In this document: in pieces, positions 45,034 to 56,930 of the stretch
How positions within the stretch are numbered: position 1 is the first letter of the stretch
Layout of the letters: every line of letters starts with the position of its first letter
Assembly (NCBI GenBank): GCA_030068075.1
Contig: CM057832.1
Location: forward strand, 74,429,502-74,493,501
Length of the DNA: 64,000 nucleotides
Direction of reading: 5' to 3'
From: Paguma larvata
Lineage: Eukaryota > Chordata > Mammalia > Carnivora > Viverridae
Made by a program: the position numbers and the translations under genes
The notes under the pieces: generated by a model
The model's input: only the letters and a program-made list of their open reading frames with translations
The model's database searches: none
Told to the model about the DNA's origin: nothing

Positions 45034-45253
45034 TTTTTTTTTTTATTTTTTTAACGTTTATTTATTTTTGAGAGACATAGAGACAGAGTGTGAGCAGGGG
45101 AAGGGCAGAGAGAGGGAGACACAGAATCCAAAGCAGGCCCCAGGCTCCGAGCCGTCAGCACAGAGCCCGACGCGGGGCTCGAACTCACAGACGGCGAGAT
45201 CATGACCTGAGCCGAAGTCGGCCACTTAACCGACCGAGCCACCCAGGCGCCCC
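45034..45253 (-). mobile_element. CanSINE (felid type), reverse, CpG-rich and young
   Basis: A nearly canonical reverse SINE: tail ttttaacgtttatttattttt, then gccgtcagcacagagcccga, cgcggggctcgaactcacag, and end gagccacccaggcgcccc. More than ten CpG sites remain, which is unusual because methylated CpGs decay quickly. The perfect 14-bp target duplication taattggtttttta lies at 45020-45033 and 45254-45267. It sits in the T-tract of an older reverse CanSINE. Confidence 0.97.
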
Positions 45254-45282
45254 TAATTGGTTTTTTAAATATTTTGTCTGAA

Positions 45283-45411
45283 TGGGGTGCCTGGGTGGCT
45301 CGGTCGGTTAAGCACTCGACTCTTGATTTCAGCTCAGTTCATGATCTCGCAGTTCATGAGTTCGAGCCCCATATCAGTCTCTCCCTCTCTCTCTGCCCCT
45401 CCCCCAATCAT

Positions 45412-45460
<49 letters not shown>

Positions 45461-45503
45461 CGTCGCTCTCCTCGAAATAAATAAATATTTAAAAATAAAA
45501 AAG
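45283..45503 (+). mobile_element. CanSINE with internal deletion and GT/GC expansion
   Basis: Starts tggggtgcctgggtggctcg, with gactcttgatttcagctcag and B box gagttcgagcccc. It then jumps from ccatatcag directly to the CT-rich part, having lost the middle. A (GT)n(GC)n run replaces the second CT block. The target duplication attttgtctgaa (45271-45282) / attttatctgaa (45504-45515) has one difference. Confidence 0.94.
45413..45463. repeat. (TG)n(CG)n alternating tract inside a CanSINE
   Basis: About 19 TG units are followed by about five CG/GC units. Pure alternating purine-pyrimidine of this length with a CG end is a strong Z-DNA candidate. It expanded within the CT-rich domain of the SINE. 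Confidence 0.95.
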
Positions 45504-45603
45504 ATTTTATCTGAAGTAATCTCCACATCCAATGTGGGACTTGAACTTACAACCCCAAGATCAAGAGCCGCATGCTTTACCGACTGAGCTCTCCAGGAGC
45601 CCC
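45504..45603 (-). mobile_element. Older CanSINE remnant hosting two nested SINEs
   Basis: The reverse text agtaatctccacatccaatg, ggacttgaacttacaacccc, caagatcaagagccgcatgc and gactgagctctccaggagcc is an old tRNA-derived carnivore repeat whose T-rich end appears to be displaced to 45020-45034 by the two insertions. The flanks ctgtataatt (about 45016) and ctgtacagtt (about 45603) could be its decayed target duplication. Confidence 0.75.
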
Positions 45604-47170
45604 TGTACAGTTACCTTAAAATACTAATAATTTAAAATACGAGATATATTATTGCTAATATTAAATTATTATCATTATTGCTGTTATCATCCAGCCCAAC
45701 AAATGCGTTCCGGCCTGTCTTTCTTTGTTGCAGTGTGGATGCGGTGTGGGCATCTTAATGTTAGGAACATAAACAAACACTTGTTCTGGGCAAACGAAAA
45801 GGTAAACAGCCACTTTCAAGCCTGTACTTGATTGTACAAAACTTAAAAAATAAATAAATAAATAAATGTCAGGGGCAGGTTTGAGCTAAGGAATTCAACT
45901 ATTAATATCACAGTTCATCTGCTTTGCTATATAGGGTGTCTATCTGCTTCCAACACTTAAAACTAGGCTGACCCACCCACACAACATACAGATGACAGCC
46001 AGCTAAGAGTGGGCTTCTGGGTATTATATCACTATATACTGATGCCCAGACTCATGAATTTGGCTGCCGAAATGACAGAACTAGGTTGGCTCTGTTTAAT
46101 CCCATCAAATACTTATAAGCTGTTATGATGATGAGTGGGGGAAAATATTGCCGGACTATGGCAGCTGTAATAAGTGCGTGGGTACAGAATTGCAGAGAAA
46201 TTACTGTAGACAGGCTCGATTTATCCAGAGGGAGGGCAGAATATGGAAGTCTGCCTGCATGGAATTATTTCTGGGTTTTTGGTATGACCTTGCTAGTGAA
46301 AAAGAGACAGGAGAGCTTTCTTATTTCATATTTTATGTTAGGAGTCTTCACCTAAGACATTGAAGGACAATATAATTGCAAGCGATGTTGAGGAGGTGTA
46401 TTTTAAGAAAGTCAGACCATCTTTGTTTTGGAAGGAGAGTGAAAAAAAAGTTTAAATTTCATCCTCCTTCCTAGTCAATAGAATAATTACACGTATTTCA
46501 TTTGTAGTAGTGTTTGATGTATGTGTGAAGGATGAGGGCGTGTTAATATAAACCGGTACCCACGGAATTTCCTCCTTTTACTTCCTTCTTCCTCCAGATC
46601 TGCCGAAATATGTGTGAGGATGCAAATGGCAGATGCCTGGAAAAGACGAGATAACTGAACATAATTGGGGTGGGTAGGGGGTTGGGAGGAGCTGGGAGAA
46701 GGAAAGCAAGATTGGGAAGAAATTCTGCAGACGACGACTTTGGAGAGATACAGGGGAAAGAAGACATTCTCGAAGAAGGTTAATTGTGTGATGTGCTATA
46801 TAAACTCAAGGGACTGCTAGGAAGGATTTTCCTCCCTTAAAGGCTGGTTATGAGTCAGATTTCTGTTCCTATTGGGTATACCAGCAAGCTAAGATGGGCC
46901 AGAGGGGTTGCATATGGGTGTATACCTTAGAATGAACAAGTCTGGGATATTTTGCCTTGTGCATATTTTAGAAGGAAGACACATTTAAAGAGAATATGAG
47001 GTCACATAGTTTTGGACAAAAGAGTCAGGAAATGCCCTTTATTGTAAGCTATCAAAGTTAGCAAGTAAAAATATAAGATGTCCAATTAAATTTGAATTCC
47101 AGATAACAACAAATAATTTTCAGCAAAGGTCTGTTCCAAATATTGCATGGGACATACTTAGACTAAAAAA
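45604..47170. other. Unassigned non-coding sequence
   Basis: No gene recognised. An (AAAT)n tract of about six units lies at 45842-45866. Short frames (up to 76 codons) without domains. Confidence 0.4.
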
Positions 47171-47178
47171 AATTTTGT

Positions 47179-47374
47179 GGGGCACCCGGGTGGCTCAGCA
47201 GTTAAGCGCAGAACTCTTGGTTTTGGCTCAGGTCATGACCTCACAGTTTGTGAGATGGAGCCCTGCGTCAGGCTCTGTCCTGACGGCATGGAACCTGCTT
47301 GAGTTTGTCTCTCTCCCTCTCTCTCTTCCCCTCCCCCATTTCTCTCACTCTCTCAAAAATAAATATTTTTTTTA
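47179..47374 (+). mobile_element. CanSINE, older subfamily type
   Basis: Starts ggggcacccgggtggctcag, with aactcttggttttggctcag, gcatggaacctgcttgagtt, a CT-rich part and tail aaaaataaatatttttttt. The flanks share only aatt(tt)gtg, so the duplication has decayed. Confidence 0.9.
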
Positions 47375-48649
47375 ATTGTGTTGTTTACCTGAAATTCAAA
47401 TTTAACTGAACACTCTATATTTTTATTTGCTAAACCCAGTGATCCTACCACAGGGTGAAATCAAACATAGGCATGTCAAAGGCAGACAGGAGGGGTGTCT
47501 AACAGGCCTTATCTGTCTTCTCTGTTTATAAAATTCAAAACGTAATTCTGTCCGTGTTACCAGTTCTTTTTTTGGTTTGAAAAAATTCAATCTTTTAAAG
47601 CAGGGACGATGACCATTACTAAGTACTAGGCGTCTGGTAAGAAGGATAACACGTTAATATGAAATGATGAAGGCCCGAATGCATACAATTTAGAAGAACA
47701 AAAATCTATTTTTTCAAAAGCTGATTTAATACAGTTTATCACCAGGAGCCACAAAAGCTCCAAATCACTTTCTAATTTATATAAAGTAGAAGTTCTATGA
47801 TGTGCCTTTGTGAGTTTGCCTAAGCATCCATCTGCATTTATTGAATTTCCAAATCCACAATATACTAGGAGAAATGGCTGTCATGTTGACTTTGATGCAT
47901 TTTACCGAGAGGCTATTTTATTTTTTATTTTTAATAAAGCCGATTACACAATAAAGTCAAATAAACAGTGCTGCAGAAAATGGAGAAATAGGGATATTTT
48001 GCATGTCTTCTAATGCACATGGATTAATACTAACCAACCACAGCCAGAAATACTCCTTCTGGCACCTTATTACTGAAGATATGACATATAGGATATGAGC
48101 TATTAAAAGATATTGCCTTTGCTCCCCTGGTTCAAGAATTATATTGAATTCACATTCATTAAATAGCCACAAAGGGCACCAGGCTGTGTTATACGGAACG
48201 TGTGTTTCAGGTGAGGACGTTGTTTCCAGGAACACTTGGCCCCTGATATTTCTGCATATCTAAAACATTTTTTTGGTGAAGCTTCAACCCTAACTAACAC
48301 TTCTATTTTAAGATGTATAATAATGCATGCCATTGATTAGCAATGATGGTTTTTTCCTCTTAATAAGGAAGATACCAATTATATATGCTATTGCCAGAGA
48401 TGGTACTTCAATTTTTACAGTCAAAGGGGGCGAACACCGCTACCTTTTATGAAGCTCATTTCCCTTTGCTTTTGAACGTCTCCATGGCCTGAGAGTCAGT
48501 GCAACAGTCAATCACAGTTATGTATATTCTTCCTGCAACAGTAATGATAATTATACTTGTGATGGCTAATAATAATAATAAAATGAAGGGGACGATGATG
48601 ATGGTGGTATCTATAGCAGATACTTACTATTTTGGTCTACTCGAGCATC
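47375..48649. other. Unassigned non-coding sequence, CanSINE-free block begins
   Basis: Complex sequence without recognisable repeats except a short (TAA)n at about 48567-48582. No gene. A candidate for conserved non-coding sequence by its lack of insertions only. Confidence 0.4.
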
Positions 48650-49150
48650 CCTTCCCACCATTCTTTAGGTAATTGCACCTTCTATCCTTTGGGAATTGCT
48701 GTCTCTCTCCTCATACAGTTTTAGTGAATGTGTCGATTACACCGTGCAACAAATTCGCACACAAGCGTATATTCACATAGCTCAGAGATTGGCTCAGCAA
48801 TGACCAAATGACTCAAATTAGAACAACCTGAATTTTAGGAACTTATGGTTTTGCCTTCAATGACACCGGAAGACACTTCACAGACAGTGAGAGGAAAATA
48901 TGCTTGCTCTTTCTCCTGGAGCTGCTAAACTGAGGTTTTGAAGACAACAAAGTTGTCTCTGGTCATGTCCATCCCCATTTAGTCACTCATTTGCAGCGGG
49001 GACCGACCATAAGCAAAGGGACATTCAGAAAGCAGGGATGATACTCTCAGACTTCCTGGCATCTCTAAGACCAGTTCCTTGCCTCAACACACCATCCTAG
49101 CTCCATGACACATGAACCAATAAATTTCACTTTTTCTTCAGCTGATTTAT
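48650..49150 (+). mobile_element. Probable old LTR-like or MER-type repeat
   Basis: The text tctttctcctggagctgcta...tgaaccaataaatttcactt resembles the 3' part of an old mammalian repeat with an internal poly-A signal AATAAA (49119-49124). A similar arrangement occurs at 58.5-58.9 kb. The family was not resolved. Confidence 0.35.
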
Positions 49151-52100
49151 AGACAAATTGATATGGCTACCATTTTTATCAAAAACTAATTTAGTGCTGT
49201 AAATCGTATATTGACATGAAATATATATGTAAACTTGCAGCTTTAGATGCATATCCAAATTCTAGATTATAAGTGGCTAGACACCATTATAACCATTATT
49301 CTCAAAATACATAACACATTGGATAAAAATCATAAAAGGATCATTCTTTTTTTCCATTGGCCTATTTAAAATGTACAAATGAAAAGAAAATACCTTTCGG
49401 TGGATTGTTCCATCAGATTCTCAGGGAAGATTTTAATGGGCTAGACTGGGGTTTAGTCATACACAGAATGAGGGCCCCCTAGGTAATGAGACCATTCCTA
49501 TTGTCAAGCCACGTAGAATAAGAATAGAAAAGGTGATTCCCTAAAGAGATGCTGGTTGGACCAAGAAAATAAGTGGAACACTACAACAGTATCATTTCAT
49601 TTATTCTTCTTCTCATCCTTATAAAGTAAGATCTACTTTTATTTTTGCAGATAAAACAAAAACAAAAACAGCCTCACAAAAGTTCAGTCATTTGCTCTAG
49701 CAACTCAAGTAGTAAAGAAAAGTTGGATTTCAAAACTCGGAGTTATCTGACTCACTCTCTCTTTCACCATGATACTGTCCAGGAGGGCGAAGGCAGAAAG
49801 TACTAGACTTCACTGGTACCTGGTCACATCTGGGGGAGGCGGCAGAGAAACTGTCACGTGGCTGCATGTTGGTATGGGGAACACTGGGGAAGAATCTGCT
49901 CATCAGATTCAGAACCAATCATTCTCTGTCCAGAAAAGCGACTGAGGTCACTACATGAAAGAAGGACTTTTAACTGGTGCCTATGAAGACAGGCATGGAG
50001 AACAGAGGAACAGTGAAACTAGGTCATCAGATAGACAGTTTGATACCAAATGAGTGAGGGGAATGGGTAAACAAAAAGAAGTCGGAGGACTCTGGGCAGC
50101 TCCTAAGGAATTTAGCTCAGGAGGAATGTTGGAAGCACTTCTCTTCCTAAGATAATCCTAAAAGGTTGTTATTTCCTTTAGTAGTTCCTTAAGATGCTCT
50201 AAGCATTCGTTTCCTACCAGAGTCAAGAGAGATCATCCAAAAATGGTTTTTACTATATTGAACCAGGGATTAAGCCCAACACCCACAAATCAAAATCTTA
50301 GACCTATAGTTGCTGAGGCACAAGAGTAACCTGTGAAGGCAGTCAAGCCACCCGGGCAAAGAAGAGAAGTGGGTGGAAGAGGTGAGGCAACGGCTCCTTT
50401 CGTAGGGCAGGAGTCCTATATATTAATGTACAGTAAGACCATCTTGGGTGTCTTCCTGCTGACTGCAGGCTTTGGCTTCACCCTTTTCCTCAGGAACCAG
50501 CAGCTACTTTTCATTGCAATCCCCTACTTCCTGCTACCAGGCCTCTTGGGAGTCTGGTCTGCCCCAGGTTAGACTAGAAAGAAAGAGGTTGGAATCGAAA
50601 CACACAAATGTTCAAATGGGGCCAAAGCAGGTTCTTAATGTTTTCTAGCCATGAAGGCATTTCTCTGATGTTTGTTCTCATTAATCTTGCCTTTTTCTCT
50701 TTTGCTCAGAATATCTGTCTCCATATTTCACTAGGGGCTGCAGTTGAACAAAAGGCTTAGCCCAGATGCCCGTGCATATCTCTGCTGTGTACTTGAAAGG
50801 AAAACCTTCTAAAGGAAGCAGTCTCTACCAAGTCAATCCATGGGAGGAGAAAATAAAGCCTGAAAGGTTGAAATGGAGGGCAGAGGAATAGGCAGGTGCC
50901 AGGTGCCAGAAGGAAGAGTTAGGATAAGAGATAGAAAGCAAGTATATTGGTTACAGTTAGTTAATTGGTACAGGCAACAGGCCATGCCTGAGTGAATTAG
51001 AAAAATCAATAATGTATAAAGTTTGGTAATTATAAAGCAGAATCCGGGATGCAGGAAAGTATCTAGAAACCATATTTCTAGGTGTTAAGTGGAAGCGAAG
51101 AGGTAGAGATATTGCGCCAGAGCCATGATATTTTATGAGCTGAGCTCTGGACACCCTGATGTATCAGCCCCCAGTGCACTTAAATTCTTGATGTTCATAT
51201 AAGTCTCCCCCTCAAAAAAACGTGGATGAGGCCAAATTGGATTAAATTAGATTGGATTGGACTAGACTGGATTGAATCAAATTGAGTTGACCTCCAGTGG
51301 CTGAAGAGACAGGCAGTTCCCAATAACCAAAAACAGAGAGTCAGAGAAGAAAAATCATATAACTTTCCACACTCTGAGAACAGGTTGGAAGGGGAAAAAG
51401 AAAACATTTGATTTCTTAATCACAAGATTTGGCCCCAAGCATCTTGTGTTTAATGTCTGAAAAGACTATCTGGTTTGCCAACTTTCTGTTTTGCACGACT
51501 GCCCAAATGGGTTACAGCTGTTCGGTTTAAAAGCTCCTGACTCTAAACCAACTACATATCTTATTCTTATGATTTGAAAGCCATATGAGCCTTTATGTTC
51601 TTTTTGGGGGGAATATCATATCTTCCCTTTCAGAAAGGACTGGGACTCTTCTTCAATGAGTTGACTCTTCCTCAATGAGCCAGAGTTGTGCGTGTCCCCA
51701 AATGCACTCTGTGACTACAGGAGCAAGTCACGGTACAGTCCTTTAAGACTGTCACTTCTAGTGCCTGCAGAGACATTTTCCCCAAGATCTCAGAATATGT
51801 CTGCACAAGGACAATCCAACAATATGTCCAGGAATAAGCTGAGGTTCACCAAAAATAGAGTGGAAAAGTTGTTTCTAGTTTAGTAAAGGTCATTTTTGCA
51901 TTTCTTCTTTCACTTTTTGCTTCTTTGTCCCTATATACAGAAGTCTTCTGAGATTTCCTTACAAGTCTTATGAACTTGAGATGTCCATACATTTACCATC
52001 TACTGTATGAGTAATGTTAGAGCTCACTTGGGCATGAGACATGAAGTTTTATGGGCCACATACAAAAAAGGAAGTCTAGAGCAGGGAATTTATAAAGTCC

Positions 52101-52849
52101 TGTTCTGGGGCCAGGGACTGAAGGGATGCTGCTATACAGGTCCTCGGCAGTAAAATGTAGGATGAATTCCACTCTAGAAGTTATTTTAATGGCTATCAGT
52201 CCATTCCAGTAGCCTGGGAGGCAAATGAAATCAAAAAACACAGGAAACTCCAGATATATGGGAAAGCCAATATCAACAGAACCAACCAAGGGGCATCGTC
52301 ATCTAGTTCTGTGTATGGATTCAGAATTCTTGCCAACATTTTGAAAGATAAACGCCAGAAGCAGGGAAGGCCGACTGCCCCCATGACCACTATTTTGGAT
52401 TCAGAATAGGGGTCTAATTAGAACTAGCAATCGAAACCAAAAGAGAAAACCATAAAAGGCAGAAGGCAGGAGCAAGGTCTTAGTGTAAACATCGATGCTG
52501 CTTAATCTAAAGAATAAATAAACAGGATTAACATGCCAAAATTTGTCTCAGGATAGGGATGTCAGCAAAAGACTCTGGATTCGATGTAACATCCTAGCAA
52601 CATTCAAATCCCACTTGAGGAGAGCCAAGGAGATTCATAATTATTATCAAGACAGGAATTGGCACTGTAGGTCATTGGCATTAGGGCACCAACTCTGAGC
52701 AATTAGAGAAGTCAGAGACAACAGAACAAAGCGGGTGCTGCTACTTAGCTCATTCCAAGTACTGTGATGTAGGTCAGCATCAAGGAAGAAACAGTTAAAT
52801 ATTAAGGAAGCAGCAGACATCAGAATTTCATAATGTGTATCTTTTAAAT
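49151..52849. other. Unassigned non-coding sequence
   Basis: A 3.7 kb stretch with no gene or mobile element that I can name. The frame at 50333-50572 contains a hydrophobic stretch (about residues 35-75) but no start context or domain supports it. A degenerate ATTGG-type repeat is listed next. Confidence 0.4.
51235..51289. repeat. Degenerate (GATTG)-type pentanucleotide repeat
   Basis: About ten imperfect units of the ATTGG/ATTAG/ATTGA type in a row, reading attagattggattggacta in the middle. Old and diverged. Confidence 0.75.
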
Positions 52850-53013
52850 CAGCGATTTTCAATATTTAACATGCCTAAGAATCATCTGAGGTCCTTGTTA
52901 ATGTCAAGATTCTGATTCCGTAGGCTTAGGGGCGGGCTTGAAGTTTCATGTTTTTGAGAAGTTTCCAGGGGCTACTGTTGCTGCTGGTCCAGAGACCACA
53001 CCGAGAGTAGGAA
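52850..53013 (+). mobile_element. MER5A-like hAT element
   Basis: Starts cagcgattttcaatatttaa, then agaatcatctgaggtccttg, ttctgattccgtaggcttag and gctggtccagagaccacacc. The order is that of a MER5A-type non-autonomous hAT element. The right end runs into text typical of the same family. No 8-bp duplication is readable. Confidence 0.65.
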
Positions 53014-53170
53014 GGGTCTAGAGCAACTCTGACTGCTCATTAGCTTGAAACAATGCTGACGCCTGGGTCGCATTCCCAGGAACTCTGAATTTCATTGGTC
53101 TGGATTGGGCTTTGTGTTTGGGTGGTCTAAGAAGTCCCCTGGGAAATTCCTTTCAGGAATCCATTTAGAG
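53014..53170 (+). mobile_element. Second MER5-like fragment
   Basis: Contains attcccaggaactctgaatt, tcattggtctggattgggct, tcccctgggaaattcctttc and a terminal tttagagccactt, again in MER5 order. Directly adjacent to the preceding copy. Confidence 0.45.
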
Positions 53171-56067
53171 CCACTTCAGTTCTCCCATGGATACTAGAAC
53201 AATGTTCTTCTTTATCTCTTTTAATTTTTAATCCTACCAATAAGTTCTCTATTCATACATATTTCCAGGGGTTATAAGTATTCAAAGTCCTAGGCACTCT
53301 GGTATTTTTTTCAATCATGAAACATTCCAGGGTAATAAATCTTGTTTAATTCTTTGTTTAGAAGTGATGACATTGTGTAACTCAGAGATTTCTTTTTTTG
53401 TTTGTTTGTTTTCCTTTAACTTTTTTTTAAACCTCACTGTAAAAAGAAATTTTCAAAGTATTTTCTCAAGAGTCATAGGTAGATTGAAAATTTATATGTT
53501 CTCATTCTTTTAAAAACCATTTCTTGTCTTCAGCAGTCTTCCTGCAGCCCTCTTCTGTTGTGTTCATTTACTTGGGCTGCTTGGATTGTGTCCTAATGAT
53601 GTGTTTGTTCTCTCATTACCCTTATAGGCTCCAGCCAACTCCAAGAGCACATTCTTAGGAAGTTGATGTCTTTGTTTAATTCCGCATATTTCTCCTCTTA
53701 GAGCGAGAGGGCAAATGAGGACAGCTATCAGTTACAAGATGTGTGGAACACATAGATAATCCAGGACTCTATGGAGAAGATCATTTGTGTGAAGAAGATC
53801 CAGTAACTTTCCACTTACATCATCCATTCTCTTAAATCTTGCTTCTTCCCAACCCTCCTCCCCCACCTCCTCCAACCCCATTCCACCCCTACTTTCTATC
53901 ATCCCAGAACAGAAGGTTTACATCATTTGAAAGATCAGCTTCTGAGCCCTCTGATTCTCTGCTAGGCTGATTTTTTTTTCTTATTTACTGTTGTGCTATA
54001 GCATTCCAGAAGCAATTTTTATCATAGACATTATTCCTACATCTGGGGTGGGCTGCCACCAAAAGGATCTTGGTTTTGTCCTTGGAGTGTGAACAGCTTG
54101 GTTTCCCCTAAACAGAGATGAGTGAAATAGAAGTGTACTCTTCTTTACAAGATTGTTTTAAAATATTTAATACAAAGATCTCAGGTTATTTCTCAGAGGA
54201 CCTTTAGGAAATGTTTTCCAGTCTATACATAGTCCTCATTGGTGGGATGTGAAATAAATTTGGTGATTCTTGACCAGCACTGTTTTTAATAGATGGGAAG
54301 AATGGAGAAGAGAAAGCAAAATATCAGAGAATATCTCCCATTCTAAGTATAAGGGTAATCTTTTTCTTTTTCTTTCTTTTTTTTTTTTGACAGAATTCCC
54401 ATTTCAGTTATATAACTATAAATTGTATTACTGTGAGCTGTGTTTAAAGAGATTGAAAGCCACTGTCCCAAAGTGATCGTCTGTCAGCCCACCTTTATTC
54501 ACAATCTTCCCCAACTATTCTAATCTAATCATAATTTATTATGATTTTAAGATCTTCAGATAAGACATCAGTCTGCTGTTTTGGCACAAAAAGACAATCC
54601 ACACAAAAAGAGCCCTCTCAAGCCAAAACCCTCCAATTTCCATTTTTAGTCAGATTGGCACATTGGATTTGATTTTGTTCACTTTTGTGCGGTCTCCTCG
54701 TGGTCTATCAGGCTTCTGAACCCAAAGTTTGTTTTTTTTTTCAGTTTACATTTATTTTTCCCCAAACACTTGGAGACCCTCTTTAAAGTTGTTTTGTTTG
54801 TTTGTTTTTTGTTTGTTTTTTAAAGCTGCTGTGTCGTTTTTAGGAGAAAGGCGAAATCAATTGTTCTTAAAATCAAAGGCTCAAAAGGAACCGAATTCCC
54901 AGAGTTCAACGGTGTTCTGGACTGTCACTATCCCTGGGAGTTCACAAAGCCCTCCCAGTGGATAGAAGAGTTTGAAGGGAATCAAATTGGATCTTCACCG
55001 TTTGCATATTTTCCTTCCTGAAACTGAATGGACTGGGAACATAGTACAGTCAAGCCATCCCATTTACAAATGCCCTCTTCCACTTTACAAAAGAGGCATG
55101 CCTTCTACTGCATCTTAATACGGTGCACTGCTCCAGGATGTTAAAAACCCATAAGACACCAAATGAATTCAAAACTCTGGTATAGGTCTGGGGAAGTGAA
55201 TGACCCTAATGACTGAGTAAAATTTTTGTGTCTATCAGGTAGTTTCCAAGGCATGCTTTCGAAAATTTGAAAAGGCAAAACTGTGTTGTTGGATTGTAGA
55301 TCATTAAAAATAATTTTTCAAAAGATATCATGCAGTTTTTGACAAATAGCTCAAAAGGAGTTCCAAAAAATTAGAAGAAGCTCTGAGTATGTGAACTGGG
55401 TTTGTCAGTTAGAAAGTTTTGCTTTAGGCTGAACAGATAAGGAGCCAGCTAATATATTTGGGCAGCCCCAAATTTCAGATAAGAAGGACTTTGCTCTAGG
55501 GTCTTAATAGTCATGTTTAGAAGGTAAATTGAGAAAATTTCTTAGAATATAGAACAGAGAGAAAAATAAGAGAGTAAAGAAAAATGACATAAGGGTTTAT
55601 CCAGAAGGCCCAATATCTATCTGATGTAAGTTCTAGAAAGACTGAAGAGAAAAAACAGAAGGGAAAATGTCAAAGAAATGGAAGTCAATTTTCTACAGCT
55701 AAGGAGGAACTTGGATATCTATACGGAATGGACCTCTTGAGTGCTCAGCTGAATGAATGGGAACAGCCCCCCAAATGCACCATCGTGAAATTTCAAAGGA
55801 TCAAAAATAAACAAAAGATCCTAGAAGCTTTCAGGTCAAACCCAGCCCTTTCCCCCAACCAAAAAAAAAAAAAAATGTAGCCCATTAACAACTAAATGCT
55901 AGAAAAGCAAGCAGGCTGCTGTCAACATTCTGAAAGGACTATCAGCCAAACTATCAATCCTGTGCAAAGGCAGAATAAAGATATTTTGAAAAATAGAAGA
56001 GTCAGAAATCTTACCTTTTAGTATGTATGCTTCCTAGAAAGTGATTGGAAAATATGCTTGTGACATT
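53171..56067. other. Unassigned non-coding sequence
   Basis: No gene recognised. Simple sequence: GTTT-type tracts at 53397-53410 and 54788-54822, a T-rich run at 54361-54388, and an A15 run at 55861-55875. The T-rich run is followed by gacag and resembles a splice acceptor by chance. CanSINE-free throughout. Confidence 0.4.
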
Positions 56068-56876
56068 GTAATGTATAATAAGAAATATAGATTTGGTTTT
56101 TGTCCTTGTTTCTGGCACAAATTTCTGAAACCCCTGAAATTTCCTAAGTGAGGAGAGCATATAGGTATCTTCTGTTATGTAAATGAAGTGACTTCTGGAA
56201 AGCACTTAAGGAAGGAGGCTGGTTGTCAGGAGAACCAACCATGTGATTAGAGGGTTATAACTTTCAGTGTCACCCCCCTGACTTTCTGGGGGATAGAGAG
56301 GGGCTGGAGGTCGAATCACTTGCCAATGGCCAACAATTTAATCACTCAAGCGTGTGTAATGAAGCGTCCCATAAAAACCAAAAAGAGAAGTTTGGACAGC
56401 TCCTGGGTTGATGAGCACGTGGAGCTTTGGGGAAGGTGGCACACCTGGAGAGGGCATGGGCGCTGCGCACCATTCTCCCATACCTTACTCTGTGCAGCTC
56501 TTTTATCCAGTTGTTCCTGAGTGGTATCCTTTTATAATTATCTGGTAATCTAGTAAGAGAAATGAGTCTCTGTGTTCTGGAAGCTGTTGTAGCAAATTAA
56601 TCCAATCCCAGGAGGAGTTTGTTGAAAACTGTGATCTGTGGCCACTTGGTCAGAAGCACAGGTGACAACCTGAACTTGCAATTGACTTCTGTGGGGGCAA
56701 GTGGGGGCAAGTGGGGAAGCCTGTGGGCCTGAGCTCTTAACCTGTGGGATCTGATGCTGTCTCTTGGTAAACAGTGTCAGAATTGAGTTGAATCGTAGGA
56801 TACCCCACATGTGTCAGAGAATTGTTTGTTGGTGATGTGTGAGAAACTATCTCCTCCCCCACCTAACCCCCTGCCC
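56068..56876 (+). mobile_element. ERVL-type LTR, old
   Basis: The order tgttatgtaaatgaagtgac, gaggctggttgtcaggagaa, aaccatgtgattagagggtt, gccaatggccaacaatttaa, gtaatgaagcgtcccataaa, cagaagcacaggtgacaacc, cttaacctgtgggatctgat and gtgtcagaattgagttgaat follows an endogenous retrovirus LTR well known in placental mammals. A CCAAT motif (about 56324) and CATAAAAACC TATA-like box (about 56370) are in promoter-like positions. It begins TG near 56068, and its 3' end merges with the CA microsatellite. No internal retroviral genes are present beside it. The subfamily name is not assigned. Confidence 0.72.
56693..56727 (+). other. G-rich repeated decamer with quadruplex potential
   Basis: Three copies of gtgggg(g)caa give G runs of 5, 5 and 4 with 5-base loops, and a fourth GGG follows after 8 bases. 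It lies within the LTR; the decamer repeat looks like a local expansion. Confidence 0.6.
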
Positions 56877-56878
56877 CA

Positions 56879-56928
<50 letters not shown>
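56877..56928. repeat. (CA)n microsatellite
   Basis: About 25 uninterrupted CA units following a C-rich stretch at the 3' edge of the LTR. Probably polymorphic. Confidence 0.97.

Positions 56929-56930
<2 letters not shown>

Noticed and set aside
50333..50572. 79-codon frame with a hydrophobic segment, possible small membrane protein
   Set aside because: Hydrophobic stretches are common in T-rich frames; no homologue recognised, no splice or promoter context.
54361..54400. Pyrimidine tract followed by gacag and ttcag, like a 3' splice site
   Set aside because: No coding frame or matching donor follows; T-rich runs before an AG are frequent in this AT-rich DNA.
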